Shown: positions 34,570 through 44,722, counted from the stretch's first letter. The stretch: DNA of 64,000 nucleotides from Variovorax sp. dw_308 (GCF_019207085.1 NZ_JAATOM010000004.1:524498-588497), one strand, 5' to 3'. Numbers and translations: made by a program. Notes: a model not told the origin generated them from the letters alone.

Positions 34570-35499
34570 TCAGTAGACGCCGGGTGGCGCCTCGGCGCCG
34601 GTGCGGCGGTAGTGCGCCGCGCCGACCAGGCCGCCCAGGCTGGCCTTGAGGCCGTCGCGCAAGGCCGACTCGCCGGGTTCGCGCGGTTGCAGCTTCAGGG
34701 CGTTGCGCATCAGGCGATTGACCTGGTAGACGCGGGCATGCTGGCGCGTGACCGAGGTGTAGAACGTGACTCCCAGCGACACGGAAACGCCGTTGCCGGG
34801 CGTCACCCAGTCGGGCTCCGAGCGGGTCATGTGCGGCGACAGGCTGGGAAAGTAGACGCCGTCGCCTGGCCCCGTGTCGAACTCATGGCTGCGCGGGCGG
34901 AACTCCTCCTTCAGGCGCACCCGGCTCAGCGTCTTGTCGACGATGAAGTCTTCCACCGTCGCGGCATCCACCACTTCGCGATCGGTGTGGTCCCACACGT
35001 TCATGGTCTTGCGGCCATGCAACTGCAGCCAGAAGTTGTTCTCGCGGTCAATGTGGAAGGGCGTGACCGATGGCGGCGCGGAGATGAACATGAAGCCGTT
35101 GATCAGGAAGATCCCCGGCTGCTCGCGCTCGATCTGCGGACGCACCGTGTCAACGATCTGCCCGAGCAGGTGGGCGTAGTCGGGGTTGGCCTCGATGTTG
35201 TAGAGCGCGATCCAGGAGTGCGGCTCATGGATGCGTTCGAACACCTCGTCGATGCTCAGGCCGTCCGGATGCTGGTAGTCGTGCTTGAAGCTCGAGCCCT
35301 GCGTGATGTTCCGACGCACGAAGCGGCACTGCTTCAAGGGCTCCAGGGACTTCGCCAACTGGGCCAATGCCGGCAATTGCAGCATCGGGTGTTCATGGAA
35401 GTTGTGTTGCAGCCTGGCGACCCGACTGGTTGTGAAGCCCGCCTCGTCGACGGGCCGCACGCTGTATTGGGCGCCCGGATCGGGCGAGTTTTGAGACAT
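34570..35499 (-). CDS. Cupin-8/JmjC-like protein (second paralogue)
   Basis: The 309-residue protein has VTPFHIDRENNF (HxD), GRKTMNVWDHTD with the cosubstrate Lys and PSLSPHMTRSEPD with the distal His, in the same order as the gene at 28880. Shared framework words include the NIEANPDYAHLLGQI/NPERDPAYRPILEGI segment. It would be a putative Fe(II)/2-oxoglutarate-type oxygenase. ATG 35499 is the preferred start; the frame runs on for nine codons upstream without a ribosome site. It is divergent from alaS and convergent with the barrel-protein gene. Confidence 0.75.
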   Translation of the reverse strand: MSQNSPDPGAQYSVRPVDEAGFTTSRVARLQHNFHEHPMLQLPALAQLAKSLEPLKQCRFVRRNITQGSSFKHDYQHPDGLSIDEVFERIHEPHSWIALYNIEANPDYAHLLGQIVDTVRPQIEREQPGIFLINGFMFISAPPSVTPFHIDRENNFWLQLHGRKTMNVWDHTDREVVDAATVEDFIVDKTLSRVRLKEEFRPRSHEFDTGPGDGVYFPSLSPHMTRSEPDWVTPGNGVSVSLGVTFYTSVTRQHARVYQVNRLMRNALKLQPREPGESALRDGLKASLGGLVGAAHYRRTGAEAPPGVY

Positions 35500-35656
35500 A
35501 GGGGGATCGTAGCGAATGAACGCCAATACTGGTTTCTCAACGTTCGCAATACGCTGAAAGTGTTAAGAAGTCCCGACAGAGGTCGAAGCCCGGGCCCGGC
35601 TCTTGCGGCAATGCCCCTACCCAGGGTCGCGGGCGGCCTGCCAAGGGGGCGAAACC

Positions 35657-35662
35657 TATAAT
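35657..35662 (+). promoter_or_regulatory. TATAAT -10 box upstream of alaS
   Basis: A perfect TATAAT lies 65 bases before the alaS start in an otherwise GC-rich region. No clear -35 was found at the usual distance, so it may be an extended or activated promoter. Confidence 0.45.
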
Positions 35663-35688
35663 CGAATGTTCAAAAAAATCAACCAGTT

Positions 35689-35706
35689 AGGCGCATTCCT
35701 GCGCCT
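35689..35706 (+). promoter_or_regulatory. Perfect hairpin in the alaS leader
   Basis: AGGCGCA-TTCC-TGCGCCT is a perfect 7-bp stem with a TTCC loop, 20 bases before the alaS ATG. It could modulate ribosome access, or bind the protein as a palindrome. E. coli AlaS is known to bind a palindrome at its own promoter. Confidence 0.45.
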
Positions 35707-35726
35707 GACGTCGGAAGCAAGTCCCG

Positions 35727-38354
35727 ATGACCCAGACCACATTTTCTGTCGCCGACATCCGCAAGTCATTCCTCGACTTCTTCGCCTCGAAGGGCCACAC
35801 GGTCGTGGCATCCAGCCCGCTGGTGCCCGGCAACGACCCGACGCTGATGTTCACCAACTCGGGCATGGTCCAGTTCAAGGACGTGTTCCTCGGCGAAGAC
35901 AAGCGCCCCTACAAGCGCGCGGCCTCGGTGCAGGCGTGTCTGCGCGCCGGCGGCAAGCACAACGACCTGGAGAACGTGGGCTACACCGCGCGCCATCACA
36001 CCTTCTTCGAGATGCTGGGCAACTGGAGCTTCGGCGATTACTTCAAGCGCGAGTCGCTCATGTGGGGCTGGGAGTTGCTGACGCAGGTCTACAAGCTGCC
36101 GGCCGAGCGCCTGCTGGCCACGGTCTACCACGAGGACGACGAGGCCTACGACATCTGGACGAAAGAGATCGGCCTGCCGCCCGAGCGCGTCATCCGCATC
36201 GGCGACAACAAGGGCGCCAAGTACGCCTCCGATAACTTCTGGATGATGGCCGACACCGGCCCCTGCGGACCGTGCTCCGAGATCTTCTACGACCACGGCC
36301 CGCACATCCCCGGCGGCCCCCCGGGCAGCCCGGAAGAAGACGGCGACCGCTTCATCGAGATCTGGAACCATGTGTTCATGCAGTTCGACATGCAGCCCGA
36401 CGGCAGCGTGAAGAAGCTCCCCGCGCCCTGCGTCGACACCGGCATGGGCCTGGAGCGCCTGGCCGCCATCCTGCAGCACGTGCACAGCAACTACGAGATC
36501 GACATCTTCGACAAGCTGGTGAAGGCTGCGGCGCGCGAGACCCACACGAGCGACCTCGACAACAAGAGCCTGCGCGTGATCGCCGACCACATCCGCGCGA
36601 CCGCTTTCCTCGTGGCCGACGGCGTGATCCCGTCGAATGAAGGCCGCGGCTATGTGCAGCGCCGCATCATCCGCCGCGCCATCCGCCATGGCTACAAGCT
36701 GGGGCAGAAGAAGCCGTTCTTCCACAAGCTGGTGCCGGACCTGGTGGCGCTGATGGGCGAGGCCTATCCGAAGCTGGTGGCTGACGAGAAGCGCATCACC
36801 GAGACGCTCAAGGCAGAGGAAGAGCGCTTCTTCGAGACGCTGGCCAATGGCATGGAGATCCTCGACGCGGCGCTGGCTGGCGGCGCCAAGGTGCTGCCGG
36901 GCGAAGTGGCGTTCAAGCTGCATGACACCTTCGGCTTTCCGCTCGACCTGTCGGCCGATGTGTGCCGCGAGCGCGACGTGGCCGTGGACGAAGCCGGCTT
37001 CAATGCCGCGATGGAAAAGCAGAAGGCTGCGGGCCGCGCAGCCGGCAAGTTCAAGATGGACCGCAACGTCGAGTACGCCGGCGCGGGCAACGTCTTCACC
37101 GGCTACGAGCATCTGGAAGAACAGGCCAAGGTCGTCGCGCTGTACTTCGAGGGCGCGTCGGTCGACGAACTCAAGGAAGGCCAGCCCGGCATCGTCGTGC
37201 TCGACAACACGCCGTTCTATTCCGAGAGCGGCGGCCAGGTCGGCGACCAGGGCGTGCTGAGCGCCGAGGGCGTGCAGTTCGGCGTCGACGACACGCAGAA
37301 GATCAAGGCCGACGTGTTCGGCCACCACGGCACGCAGACGCAGGGCACGCTGAAGGTCGGCGACACGGTCAAGGCCGCGGTCGACGGCGCGCGGCGCGCG
37401 GCGACCATGCGCAACCACAGCGTCACCCACCTGATGCACAAGGCGCTGCGCGAAGTGCTCGGCGAGCATGTGACGCAGAAGGGTTCGCTGGTCGATGCCG
37501 ACAAGACGCGCTTCGACTTCACGCACGGCGCAGCGGTCACGCACGCCCAGATCCTCGAGATCGAGAAGCGCGTGAACGCCGAGATCCTGGCCAACGGCGC
37601 CACACAGGCGCGGGTGATGGACATCGAGTCGGCCCAGAAGACCGGCGCGATGATGCTGTTCGGCGAGAAGTACGGCGAGACCGTGCGCGTGCTCGACATC
37701 GGCACGAGCCGCGAACTGTGCGGTGGCACGCATGTGAGCCGCACCGGCGATATCGGCCTGTTCAAGATCACCAGCGAAGGCGGCGTCGCCGCCGGCATCC
37801 GCCGCGTGGAAGCCATCACCGGCGCCAATGCGCTGACCTATCTGCAAGACCTGGAGTCGACCGTCCACACGGTGGCGCAGACCCTCAAGACACCGACGGC
37901 GGACCTGCAAGGCCGGCTCACGCAGGTGCTTGAGCAGGTGCGCGCGCTGGAGCGCGAAGTCGGCGCGCTGAAGGGCAAGCTGGCCTCGTCGAAGGGTGAC
38001 GAACTTGTCCTGCAGGCCGTGGACGTCAATGGCATCAAGGTGCTCGCCGCCAAGCTCGACGGCGCCGACGCCAAGACGCTGCGCGACACCATGGACAAGC
38101 TCAAGGACAAGCTGAAGACTGCCGCGATCGTGCTGGCCGCCGTCGATGGCGCCAAGGTGCAGCTCGCGGCTGGCGTCACGGCCGACACGATGGGCCGCGT
38201 CAAGGCGGGCGAACTGGTCAACTTTGTGGCCCAGCAAGTCGGCGGCAAGGGCGGCGGCAAGCCCGACATGGCGATGGCCGGCGGCACCGATCCCAGCGGC
38301 CTCGCGGCGGCTCTGAAGTCGGTGCAGGGCTGGGTGGCCGAGCGGGCCGCGTGA
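35727..38354 (+). CDS. alaS: Alanyl-tRNA synthetase
   Basis: The 875-residue enzyme charges tRNA-Ala. The class II core has [16 protein letters not shown] at residues 12-27 and then NTGMV-like [12 protein letters not shown]. The editing domain has HxxxH (NHSVTHLMH, His564 and His568) and CxxxH ([11 protein letters not shown]), which bind zinc and clear mischarged Ser/Gly. The C-terminal DHHA1-like segment ends in [12 protein letters not shown]. Full length matches the family. The stop overlaps the GTG of the next gene (GTGA). Confidence 0.97.
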   Translation: MTQTTFSVADIRKSFLDFFASKGHTVVASSPLVPGNDPTLMFTNSGMVQFKDVFLGEDKRPYKRAASVQACLRAGGKHNDLENVGYTARHHTFFEMLGNWSFGDYFKRESLMWGWELLTQVYKLPAERLLATVYHEDDEAYDIWTKEIGLPPERVIRIGDNKGAKYASDNFWMMADTGPCGPCSEIFYDHGPHIPGGPPGSPEEDGDRFIEIWNHVFMQFDMQPDGSVKKLPAPCVDTGMGLERLAAILQHVHSNYEIDIFDKLVKAAARETHTSDLDNKSLRVIADHIRATAFLVADGVIPSNEGRGYVQRRIIRRAIRHGYKLGQKKPFFHKLVPDLVALMGEAYPKLVADEKRITETLKAEEERFFETLANGMEILDAALAGGAKVLPGEVAFKLHDTFGFPLDLSADVCRERDVAVDEAGFNAAMEKQKAAGRAAGKFKMDRNVEYAGAGNVFTGYEHLEEQAKVVALYFEGASVDELKEGQPGIVVLDNTPFYSESGGQVGDQGVLSAEGVQFGVDDTQKIKADVFGHHGTQTQGTLKVGDTVKAAVDGARRAATMRNHSVTHLMHKALREVLGEHVTQKGSLVDADKTRFDFTHGAAVTHAQILEIEKRVNAEILANGATQARVMDIESAQKTGAMMLFGEKYGETVRVLDIGTSRELCGGTHVSRTGDIGLFKITSEGGVAAGIRRVEAITGANALTYLQDLESTVHTVAQTLKTPTADLQGRLTQVLEQVRALEREVGALKGKLASSKGDELVLQAVDVNGIKVLAAKLDGADAKTLRDTMDKLKDKLKTAAIVLAAVDGAKVQLAAGVTADTMGRVKAGELVNFVAQQVGGKGGGKPDMAMAGGTDPSGLAAALKSVQGWVAERAA

Positions 38355-39421
38355 TCGCCTCGGACCGGGCCGAGGGCCCGCAATTCGCAGCCACGCTGCG
38401 AGCGTCTGGCGCGCCCGCAGGCTCGGTGCTCGTGATGGGCGCCGGCAGCATCGGTTGCTATGTCGGTGGTTGCCTGGCGGCGGCGGGCGTTCCGGTGACG
38501 CTGGTCGGGCGTGCGCGTGTGCTGGACGCCGTGGCGCAGCATGGGCTGACGCTCACCGATCTGGAAGGCAACACGCGCAAGGTCGAGGCCGGCGCGATAC
38601 AACTCGCGCAAGCCGTGCCAGTGGGCGCGACACCTTCGATCGTGCTGCTGTGCGTGAAGAGCGGCGCGACGGCGGAGGCGGCCGCAGAACTCGGCGCTGC
38701 GCTGCCGGCTGGCATCATGGTGCTTTCGCTGCAGAACGGTATCTCCAATGCGGCCATCGCGTCGAAGGCAGCGCCGCGGCTGACGGTCCTGCCTTCCATG
38801 GTGCCCTACAACATCGCGGAACTCGCGCCCGGCGCTTTCCATCGCGGGACGACCGGCCGGCTCATGTCGGTCGAAGATGCCGCGCTGAGGCCCTGGCTGG
38901 CCACCTTCGAGAAGGCCGGCGTGCCGCTGGACCTGCTGGCCGACCTGCGCGCGGTCCAGTGGGGCAAGCTGCTGATCAACCTCAACAACCCGGTCAACGC
39001 GCTGTCGGGCCTGCCGCTGCGCGACGAGTTGTTGCAGCACGGCTACCGTCGTTGCTTTGCGGCGCTGATGGAGGAAGCGATCAGCGCGCTGGAGGCGGCG
39101 GGCATCGAGCCGGCGCAGGTGGCTGCGGTGCCCGCGCGGCGCTTGCCCACGCTGCTGCGGTTGCCGAACTGGCTGTTCCGCATCGTCGCGGCACGGATGC
39201 TCAAGATCGATGCCAAGGCGCGTTCCAGCATGGCGGACGACCTGGCACTGGGCCGGCGCACCGAGGTCGATGCCCTGTGCGGCGAAGTGGTGCGCCTCGC
39301 GCAGGCCCATGGCCGCACGGCGCCCCGCAACGCGAAGATGGTCGAGTTGCTGGACAGTGGTTGGCCGAAGCCGCCCGCACGCTTGTCGCCCGACGCGATG
39401 TGCGATGCACTGGGCATCTGA
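38351..39421 (+). CDS. 2-dehydropantoate 2-reductase-like (ApbA/PanE family)
   Basis: The protein has the Rossmann glycine motif [12 protein letters not shown] and the catalytic Lys region [18 protein letters not shown] near residue 210. The C-terminal domain has [19 protein letters not shown], the substrate-binding SSMxxDxxxGRxTEId motif. From GTG 38351 (overlapping the alaS stop) it is 356 residues. Starting at GTG 38426 gives a normal N-terminus (VLVMGAG) and 331 residues. It reduces ketopantoate or a similar 2-oxo acid with NADPH, but whether it serves pantothenate synthesis is open. Confidence 0.88.
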   Translation: MIASDRAEGPQFAATLRASGAPAGSVLVMGAGSIGCYVGGCLAAAGVPVTLVGRARVLDAVAQHGLTLTDLEGNTRKVEAGAIQLAQAVPVGATPSIVLLCVKSGATAEAAAELGAALPAGIMVLSLQNGISNAAIASKAAPRLTVLPSMVPYNIAELAPGAFHRGTTGRLMSVEDAALRPWLATFEKAGVPLDLLADLRAVQWGKLLINLNNPVNALSGLPLRDELLQHGYRRCFAALMEEAISALEAAGIEPAQVAAVPARRLPTLLRLPNWLFRIVAARMLKIDAKARSSMADDLALGRRTEVDALCGEVVRLAQAHGRTAPRNAKMVELLDSGWPKPPARLSPDAMCDALGI

Positions 39422-39445
39422 GCCAAGGCCATCCGTCAGGTCTCC

Positions 39446-40744
39446 TCAGTCGGTGTGGCCACCCTTGCGGTACAGCATCAGCGTCGCCGCCAGCCCGCAG
39501 GCCGCAGCCACGCTGAGCCAGATGGCCGGCGCGGCCTTGTCCTGCAAGGCGTCGATCAGGTAGGTCGAGATGGCCGGGGTGAAGCCGCCGAACACGGCCG
39601 TGGCCAGGCTGTAGGCCAGCGAGAAGCCGACCACGCGCACCTGCACCGGCATCACCTCCGTAAGCGCCACCACCATCGCACCGTTGTACATGCCGAACAG
39701 GAACGAGAACCACAGCAGCACGTCCAGCATGCGGCCGAAGCTGGGCGCTGCGGCGAGCCAGTGCATCGCCGGATAGGCGGTCAGGATGGCCAGCACCGTC
39801 ACGCCCAACAGCGGCGGCTTGCGGCCGATACGGTCGGAGATCGCGCCGCCGATCGGCAGCCAGATGAAGTTGGAGACGGCGACCAGCAATGTGACGATCA
39901 GCGCGTCGCGGGCGCTGATGTGCAGCACGGTCTTGCCGAAGGTCGGCGTGTAGACGGTGATCAGGTAGAAGGTGGTCGTGGTCATGGCCACCAGCAGCAT
40001 GCCGCAGAGCACGATGCGCCAGTTCTGCGCCATCGACTGGAACACTTCGCGCGTGCCCGGATGGTGCTTCTGCGCCTGGAAGGCCTCGGTCTCCTGCAGC
40101 GAGCGGCGCAGCACGAAGATGCACGGGATGATCATGCAACCGACGAAGAAGGGAACGCGCCAGCCCCAGTCGGCCAGCGTCTCGGGCGACATCGACTCGT
40201 TCAGCGCGAAGCCGAGCGCCGCGGCCAGCACGATCGCGACCTGCTGGCTGGCCGACTGCCACGAGGTGTAGAAGCCCTTGTGGCCCGGCGTCGCCATCTC
40301 GGCCAGGTAGACCGACACGCCGCCGAGTTCGGCCCCGGCGGAGAAGCCTTGCAGCAGCCGCCCGAGCAGCACGAGCGCCGGCGCCAGCAGGCCGATCGTC
40401 GCGTAGCCGGGTACGAAGGCGATCAGCACCGTGCCGCAGGCCATGATGCCCAGCGTCACGATCAGGCCCTTGCGCCGGCCGACTTCATCGATGTAGGCGC
40501 CCAGGATGATCGCGCCCAGCGGCCGCATCAGGAAGCCGGCGCCGAACACCGCGAAGGTCAGCATCAGGGAGGCGAAGTCGCTGCTGGCCGGGAAGAAGGA
40601 CTTCGAGATGTAGGTGGCGTAGAAGCCGAACAGGAAGAAGTCGAACTGTTCGAGGAAGTTGCCGCTTGTGACGCGCAGCACGGCGCCCAGCTTCGACGTC
40701 GAAACGGTCTGTGGAGCGCCGCGGGCGAGGGTGGTGGTGGACAT
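39446..40744 (-). CDS. MFS transporter, metabolite:H+ symporter (MHS) type
   Basis: The 432-residue carrier has 12 helices and the MHS signature between helices 2-3 ([17 protein letters not shown]) and the [15 protein letters not shown] motif of helix 4-5. The repeat of the signature is [12 protein letters not shown] carriers take up citrate, tricarballylate, proline betaine or shikimate. The N-terminal extension upstream of ATG 40744 is not used. Its neighbours are convergent panE-like and upstream solute-binding genes, so the substrate is not clear. Confidence 0.88.
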   Translation of the reverse strand: MSTTTLARGAPQTVSTSKLGAVLRVTSGNFLEQFDFFLFGFYATYISKSFFPASSDFASLMLTFAVFGAGFLMRPLGAIILGAYIDEVGRRKGLIVTLGIMACGTVLIAFVPGYATIGLLAPALVLLGRLLQGFSAGAELGGVSVYLAEMATPGHKGFYTSWQSASQQVAIVLAAALGFALNESMSPETLADWGWRVPFFVGCMIIPCIFVLRRSLQETEAFQAQKHHPGTREVFQSMAQNWRIVLCGMLLVAMTTTTFYLITVYTPTFGKTVLHISARDALIVTLLVAVSNFIWLPIGGAISDRIGRKPPLLGVTVLAILTAYPAMHWLAAAPSFGRMLDVLLWFSFLFGMYNGAMVVALTEVMPVQVRVVGFSLAYSLATAVFGGFTPAISTYLIDALQDKAAPAIWLSVAAACGLAATLMLYRKGGHTD

Positions 40745-40871
40745 GGCTCTCTTTCGGGCTGTTGGAGTGGTTTGGGTCCATCGTAGAAACCCAAGCTGAC
40801 ATTCAGCCGTCAAGAAAATCAGGGATTACGCGCGGACCAGGACGCGCGCGTTGCCGTGGCTTTCGAAGGGG

Positions 40872-41606
40872 TCAGGGCGCAGGCGGTGCGACCGTGCCGC
40901 CGACGATGCCGTGCCGCTTCAGGGATTCAGCCACGAAGCCGCTCGCCTTCATCTGCTCGACAAAGGCGGCAAGCGCCGATGCGGCGCCCGAACCGCGGTT
41001 GGCCGGCATGCCCATGGCCTGCTGGATGACCATGAAGCGGCCCGGCAACAGGCGCAGGTCCGCTTGCTGTGTCGCCCATCCCTCCAGCATGGTGCGGATG
41101 CCGGCCGCGACATCGACCCGACCCTCCTGCAATGCCGCCAGGCAATCCGGGACGTGAACGATACGTTCGATGGCCGCGTGCTTCAGTTCGCGCGTGAGGA
41201 ACAGGTCGTAGGCGCTGCCGGTGCCGACCGCCACGCGCAGGCCGTCGTGGTCGACCTGTGCGTTGTCCTGCAGCGCGGAGTCCTGCCGGACGAGGTAGCT
41301 GCCCTCGATCAGCACATAGGGCGCGGTGAAGCTCAGGCCTTCGCTGCGCGCCGGGTCGACGGCGAAGAAGCCGATGTCGGCCTTGCCATTGCGCACGGCG
41401 TCGACGGACTGCGCGGCCTTTTCGAACACCACCAGCTCGACCTTCACGCCAAGCCGCTCGCCGAGCGCATGCGCCAGGTCGATCGACACGCCCACCGGCT
41501 CGCCGGTCGACTTGTCGCGGTTCGCCAGGATCGGGTTGCCGAGGTTGATGGAGGCGCGCAGCGCGCCGCCGGGTGCGAAGGCGAGGGCGAGTTCTGGGTC
41601 TGTCAT
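40872..41606 (-). CDS. Solute-binding protein 3-family protein without a visible signal peptide
   Basis: The 244 residues match bacterial SBP family 3 (amino-acid receptors): RASINLGNPILANRD, GEPVGVSIDLAHALGERLGV and DIGFFAVDPARSEGLSFTAPYV. ATG 41606 gives MTDPELALAFAPGG with no hydrophobic signal; the frame extends 28 codons upstream, but these are Arg/His-rich and not a signal peptide either. It may therefore be cytoplasmic, or use an unusual route. It sits 119 bp behind a ModA-like lipoprotein gene and lacks permease partners. Confidence 0.75.
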   Translation of the reverse strand: MTDPELALAFAPGGALRASINLGNPILANRDKSTGEPVGVSIDLAHALGERLGVKVELVVFEKAAQSVDAVRNGKADIGFFAVDPARSEGLSFTAPYVLIEGSYLVRQDSALQDNAQVDHDGLRVAVGTGSAYDLFLTRELKHAAIERIVHVPDCLAALQEGRVDVAAGIRTMLEGWATQQADLRLLPGRFMVIQQAMGMPANRGSGAASALAAFVEQMKASGFVAESLKRHGIVGGTVAPPAP

Positions 41607-41725
41607 GCGTCGCTTGGTGCGGGCTCCATGCGGAGCAGGGCCGGCGAGTTTAGCCCTTCGAGTCGATGCTGCATGGCCATCTCGACGCAAACCCGTGCGC
41701 CGGAGTGGGGCCGGGCCGCGCGGGC

Positions 41726-42541
41726 TCAGGGTGCCGCAGCGATGGGCTCCAGCCCCGTCTCGCGGATCGTCGGCGCCGCCCCCGGGCTGGTGAAGAAGCC
41801 GATGAGCTGGCGCGCCGCCGCCGGATCCTTGCTGCTGGTCGAGACGCCAGCCGAGAACACGGTCACCCGCTGCGCCGCGGGCGGCAGGACGCCGATGAAG
41901 TCGATGCCCTCGATCGGCAGCAGTTCGCTGACTTGCTGCAGCCCCAGCGCCGCATCGCCGCGCGCCACGATGGTGCCGACGCGCTCGCTCAGGATGCGCT
42001 TGCTCTTGGGCTTGACCTGTTCTTCGATGCCAAGGTTCTTCAGCATCTCGGTTTCGTAGTAGGTGCCGCTGGCGCTGGCCGAGTAGGCGATCGACGGCGC
42101 TGCGATCAGGGTGCGCTTGAGCGCGTCGACGGTGCTGATGTCCGGCCTGGGCGCACCCTTGCGCACTGCGAAGCCGATCGACGAACGCACCAGGTCGACC
42201 TGGCTGCCGCCGATCACCTTGCCCTGCGCGACCAGCGCATCCAGCGCGGGCCGCGCGAGGATGACGATGTCGGCCGGCTCGCCGCGCGAGAGCCGGCTGG
42301 GAATGGAGTCGCTCGCCGCACCCATCGATGCGCCATAGGCTGTCTGCACCTTGTAGCCGGTGGATTTCTCGAAGGCCGGCGTGAGTTCGTTGTAGGCGGC
42401 GGTGAAGCCGCCGGAGGTCATGACATTGATCGTCCTGCCGGCGCCGGACTGGCCGGCGCCGAGGCCGGCGCAGCCAGCGAGCGCGAGGGCCGCGCCAAGA
42501 AGCGCCGCACGGCGGGTGAGATTGAAACTGCGCGGGGCCAT
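41726..42541 (-). CDS. Molybdate-type (ModA-like) substrate-binding lipoprotein
   Basis: The 271-residue receptor has a lipoprotein signal (RRAALLGAALALAGC, Cys24 as lipid site). The PBP type 2 domain includes VMTSGGFTAAYNELTPAFE and AYSASASGTYYETEMLKN. Such proteins bind oxyanions or, in distant members, organic acids. No ModB/ModC partners are nearby. The gap upstream to the aldolase gene (42542-42704) has no gene. Confidence 0.82.
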   Translation of the reverse strand: MAPRSFNLTRRAALLGAALALAGCAGLGAGQSGAGRTINVMTSGGFTAAYNELTPAFEKSTGYKVQTAYGASMGAASDSIPSRLSRGEPADIVILARPALDALVAQGKVIGGSQVDLVRSSIGFAVRKGAPRPDISTVDALKRTLIAAPSIAYSASASGTYYETEMLKNLGIEEQVKPKSKRILSERVGTIVARGDAALGLQQVSELLPIEGIDFIGVLPPAAQRVTVFSAGVSTSSKDPAAARQLIGFFTSPGAAPTIRETGLEPIAAAP

Positions 42542-42704
42542 GATCTTGTCTCCTTGAATGTGTGAAGACAGATCCTATGGCCCCAAGCTGTCAATCCGCC
42601 TTCAACGGGCTCAGGGTCACCACCGAGGAGATGGCAGCGGCAATGCGCTTGTAGCCGCTCGCCAGGCTCAGTGCGTGACGATGAGGGTACCGTCCGCGTG
42701 CCCG

Positions 42705-43472
42705 TCAGTCCTTGTAGCTCGGATCGACGCGATCCAGCTTGCGGATCAGCGACGGCCAGACGAAGCTGCCGCCCATGCCGCCCGTCTGCACCTTCATCGC
42801 ATGGCCCACGCCTTCGACGATGCGTGGGTCGACCTGCGTCAGCTCGCCACCGCCGGCCTGCGCCGCGATCTGGATCTTGCAGGTGTTCTCGAAGGTGTAC
42901 ATCGAGAGGAAGGCATCTGCGATGGTCTTGCCGCAGGTCAGCAGGCCGTGGTTGCGCAGCATGTAGAAGTTGGCGTCGCCGAGGTCCTTCTGGAGGCGTG
43001 CCTTCTCGTCGTCGCGGATCGCCACACCTTCATAGCCGTGGTAGGCCAGCGAGGCCAGCACGAAGGTGGATTGCTGGCTGATCGGCAGCACGCCGTTCTT
43101 CTGTGCGCTGACGGCGACGCCGGCCATGGTGTGTGTGTGCAGCACGCACTGGATGTCCTCGCGCACTTCGTGGATGGCGCTGTGGATCACGAAGCCGGCC
43201 GGGTTCACCGGGTAGGGCGAGTCGATGACCTTGTTGCAGTCCTTGTCGACCTTGACCAGGCTGGACGCGGTGATCTCGTCGAACATCAGGCCGTAGGGGT
43301 TGATGAGGAAGTGATGCTCCGGGCCGGGCACGCGTGCGCTGATGTGCGTGAAGACCAGGTCGCTCCAGCCGTACATCGCGACGAGGCGGTAGCAGGCGGC
43401 GAGGTCGACGCGCAGTTGCCATTCCTCGGCGGACACGAGCTTCTGGATTTCGGATTGGGTGTTGGCGTTCAT
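42705..43472 (-). CDS. Class II aldolase/adducin-family protein
   Basis: The 255-residue protein has the zinc-binding pattern of class II aldolases: VLHTHTMAG (two His), NHGLLTCG (third His) and an acidic EVRED region before. The N-terminus, ACYRLVAMYGWSDLVFTHIS, is standard. ATG 43472 is used, because the much longer upstream frame runs antisense to the Crp gene. It would cleave or decarboxylate a sugar-acid phosphate or hydroxy acid, or act on a non-sugar substrate. It is divergent from a Crp/Fnr regulator 81 bp away with a palindrome between them. Confidence 0.88.
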   Translation of the reverse strand: MNANTQSEIQKLVSAEEWQLRVDLAACYRLVAMYGWSDLVFTHISARVPGPEHHFLINPYGLMFDEITASSLVKVDKDCNKVIDSPYPVNPAGFVIHSAIHEVREDIQCVLHTHTMAGVAVSAQKNGVLPISQQSTFVLASLAYHGYEGVAIRDDEKARLQKDLGDANFYMLRNHGLLTCGKTIADAFLSMYTFENTCKIQIAAQAGGGELTQVDPRIVEGVGHAMKVQTGGMGGSFVWPSLIRKLDRVDPSYKD

Positions 43473-43528
43473 GGGATGGATCTCCTTTGCGTGGGGTGCG
43501 GAGACTGTAGGCCTCGGGCCGCGCACAA

Positions 43529-43548
43529 ACTGTCTGAAAATGGACAGT
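43529..43548. promoter_or_regulatory. Inverted repeat between aldolase and Crp/Fnr genes
   Basis: ACTGTC-N8-GACAGT is a perfect 6-bp-arm repeat in the 81-bp divergent gap, six bases before the regulator ATG. Spacing differs from a LexA box (CTGT-N8-ACAG would need N8 between shorter arms). It may be the site of the adjacent Crp/Fnr protein. Confidence 0.45.
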
Positions 43549-43553
43549 GTGAG

Positions 43554-44315
43554 ATGCACGTAAACCCTTGGCCGATGCCATTGATGCCTCTGATGTCCTC
43601 GCTTCCAAAACCGCGCCTGCCTGTCGCGCACCGCGACACGATGGCTGCCAATCCCTGGTTTGCCAGCATGCCCGCGGCCCAGCGGGAAGCCCTGCTCGGC
43701 GCGGCCGAACTGACGCATTGGCAGCGCGGCGCTATGCTGTTCCGGCAGGGTGATCCGGTCACGGTCGCGGGCACCGGCCTGTACGGGCTTGCGCGCGGGA
43801 TGGTGAAGGCTTCGACGCTGCGGCACGACGGGCGCGAAGCCATTCTCTCGGTGATCGAGCCCGGCAACTGGTTTGGCGAGATCTCGTTGATCGATGGTTC
43901 GCCGCGCACGCACGATGCCACGGCGCTGACGGCGCTCGACCTGCTGGTGGTGCCGCCGGACGCTTTCGCGGAACTGATGCGCGACGTGGTGTTCGCCAAT
44001 GCCATGGCGGCCCTGCTTGCGGCGCGGGTGCGCTTTCTCTACGCGTTGATGGAAGACGCCACGCTGCGCGACCTCCGTGCGCGCGTGGCGCGGCGGCTTT
44101 GCACGCTGGCGCGCGGCGACGCGACGCAATCGCTGGAGGCGCGAGATCGCGTGACGCTCTCGCAGGAGGCACTGGCGATGATGCTCGGCGTGACGAGGCA
44201 GACGCTCTCGGGGGAGCTCGGCGCGCTGGCCCGGGAGGGGCTGATCGCGCTGGGCTACGGCAGGATCGACATCCTGTCCTTCGATGCGCTGGAGCGGCGC
44301 GGGAAAAACGGGTAA
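43554..44315 (+). CDS. Crp/Fnr-family transcriptional regulator
   Basis: The protein has a cyclic-nucleotide-binding-like N-terminal domain (GAMLFRQGDPVTVAG and EPGNWFGEISLIDGSPRTH) and a Crp-type helix-turn-helix (LSQEALAMMLGVTRQTLSGEL). The FNR iron-sulfur Cys set is not seen. ATG 43554 gives 253 residues; further Met codons follow, so the start could be up to 30 codons later. It is divergent from the class II aldolase gene and is the likely local regulator. Confidence 0.87.
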   Translation: MHVNPWPMPLMPLMSSLPKPRLPVAHRDTMAANPWFASMPAAQREALLGAAELTHWQRGAMLFRQGDPVTVAGTGLYGLARGMVKASTLRHDGREAILSVIEPGNWFGEISLIDGSPRTHDATALTALDLLVVPPDAFAELMRDVVFANAMAALLAARVRFLYALMEDATLRDLRARVARRLCTLARGDATQSLEARDRVTLSQEALAMMLGVTRQTLSGELGALAREGLIALGYGRIDILSFDALERRGKNG

Positions 44316-44329
44316 AGCGCGCGCGGGCG

Positions 44330-44722
44330 TCAGTCCGTCCCGATGTCCGCGCCGCGTTCCTGCAGCAGGCCGCGCAGCAGCGAACGGTGGCAGCGCGACT
44401 CGTCCTCGCAATAGCAGCCGACCGCCAGCGCCGTCTGGTGCGACAGGGCGGCGAGCAGGTCGAGGCTGCGGCTTGCGTCGGCTTCGGCCATCTCGCGCTT
44501 GTAGGCGCGGGTGAAGGCGGTCCATTGCGCGGGGGTCTGCGCTTCCTGGCCGAGCTTCATGGTCTCGGCCGACGGCGCGAGATTGGGGTACCACACGTCG
44601 TACCAGTTCTGGCTGGCGAACTCGGCCTTCGGCACGCCGCGCGGCGGGCGGCGGACCGTACCGATGCGAAGGCCTTCGCCGGGCGCGCGGTCAGTGCCGA
44701 GGCGGACGATTCGGATGCTCAT
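44330..44722 (-). CDS. DUF488 family protein
   Basis: The 130-residue protein has the DUF488 landmarks: RIGTVRRPPRGVP near the start, YDVWYPNLAPSAE, and near the end CYCEDESRCHRSLL with Cys and His. The family has unknown function and has sometimes been linked to nucleic acid or stress. ATG 44722 is preferred over a long N-terminal extension over the 44766-44809 repeat. It is divergent from a crotonase-family gene. Confidence 0.87.
   Translation of the reverse strand: MSIRIVRLGTDRAPGEGLRIGTVRRPPRGVPKAEFASQNWYDVWYPNLAPSAETMKLGQEAQTPAQWTAFTRAYKREMAEADASRSLDLLAALSHQTALAVGCYCEDESRCHRSLLRGLLQERGADIGTD

Noticed and set aside
35766..38237. An 823-codon minus-strand frame opposite alaS
   Set aside because: It is a GC-frame shadow rich in His/Arg/Leu/Val with no domain, fully inside an unambiguous alaS.
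43529..43548. ACTGTC-N8-GACAGT as a LexA box
   Set aside because: CTGT and ACAG are spaced by 10 bases, not 8, so it does not fit the LexA consensus seen at 16552.
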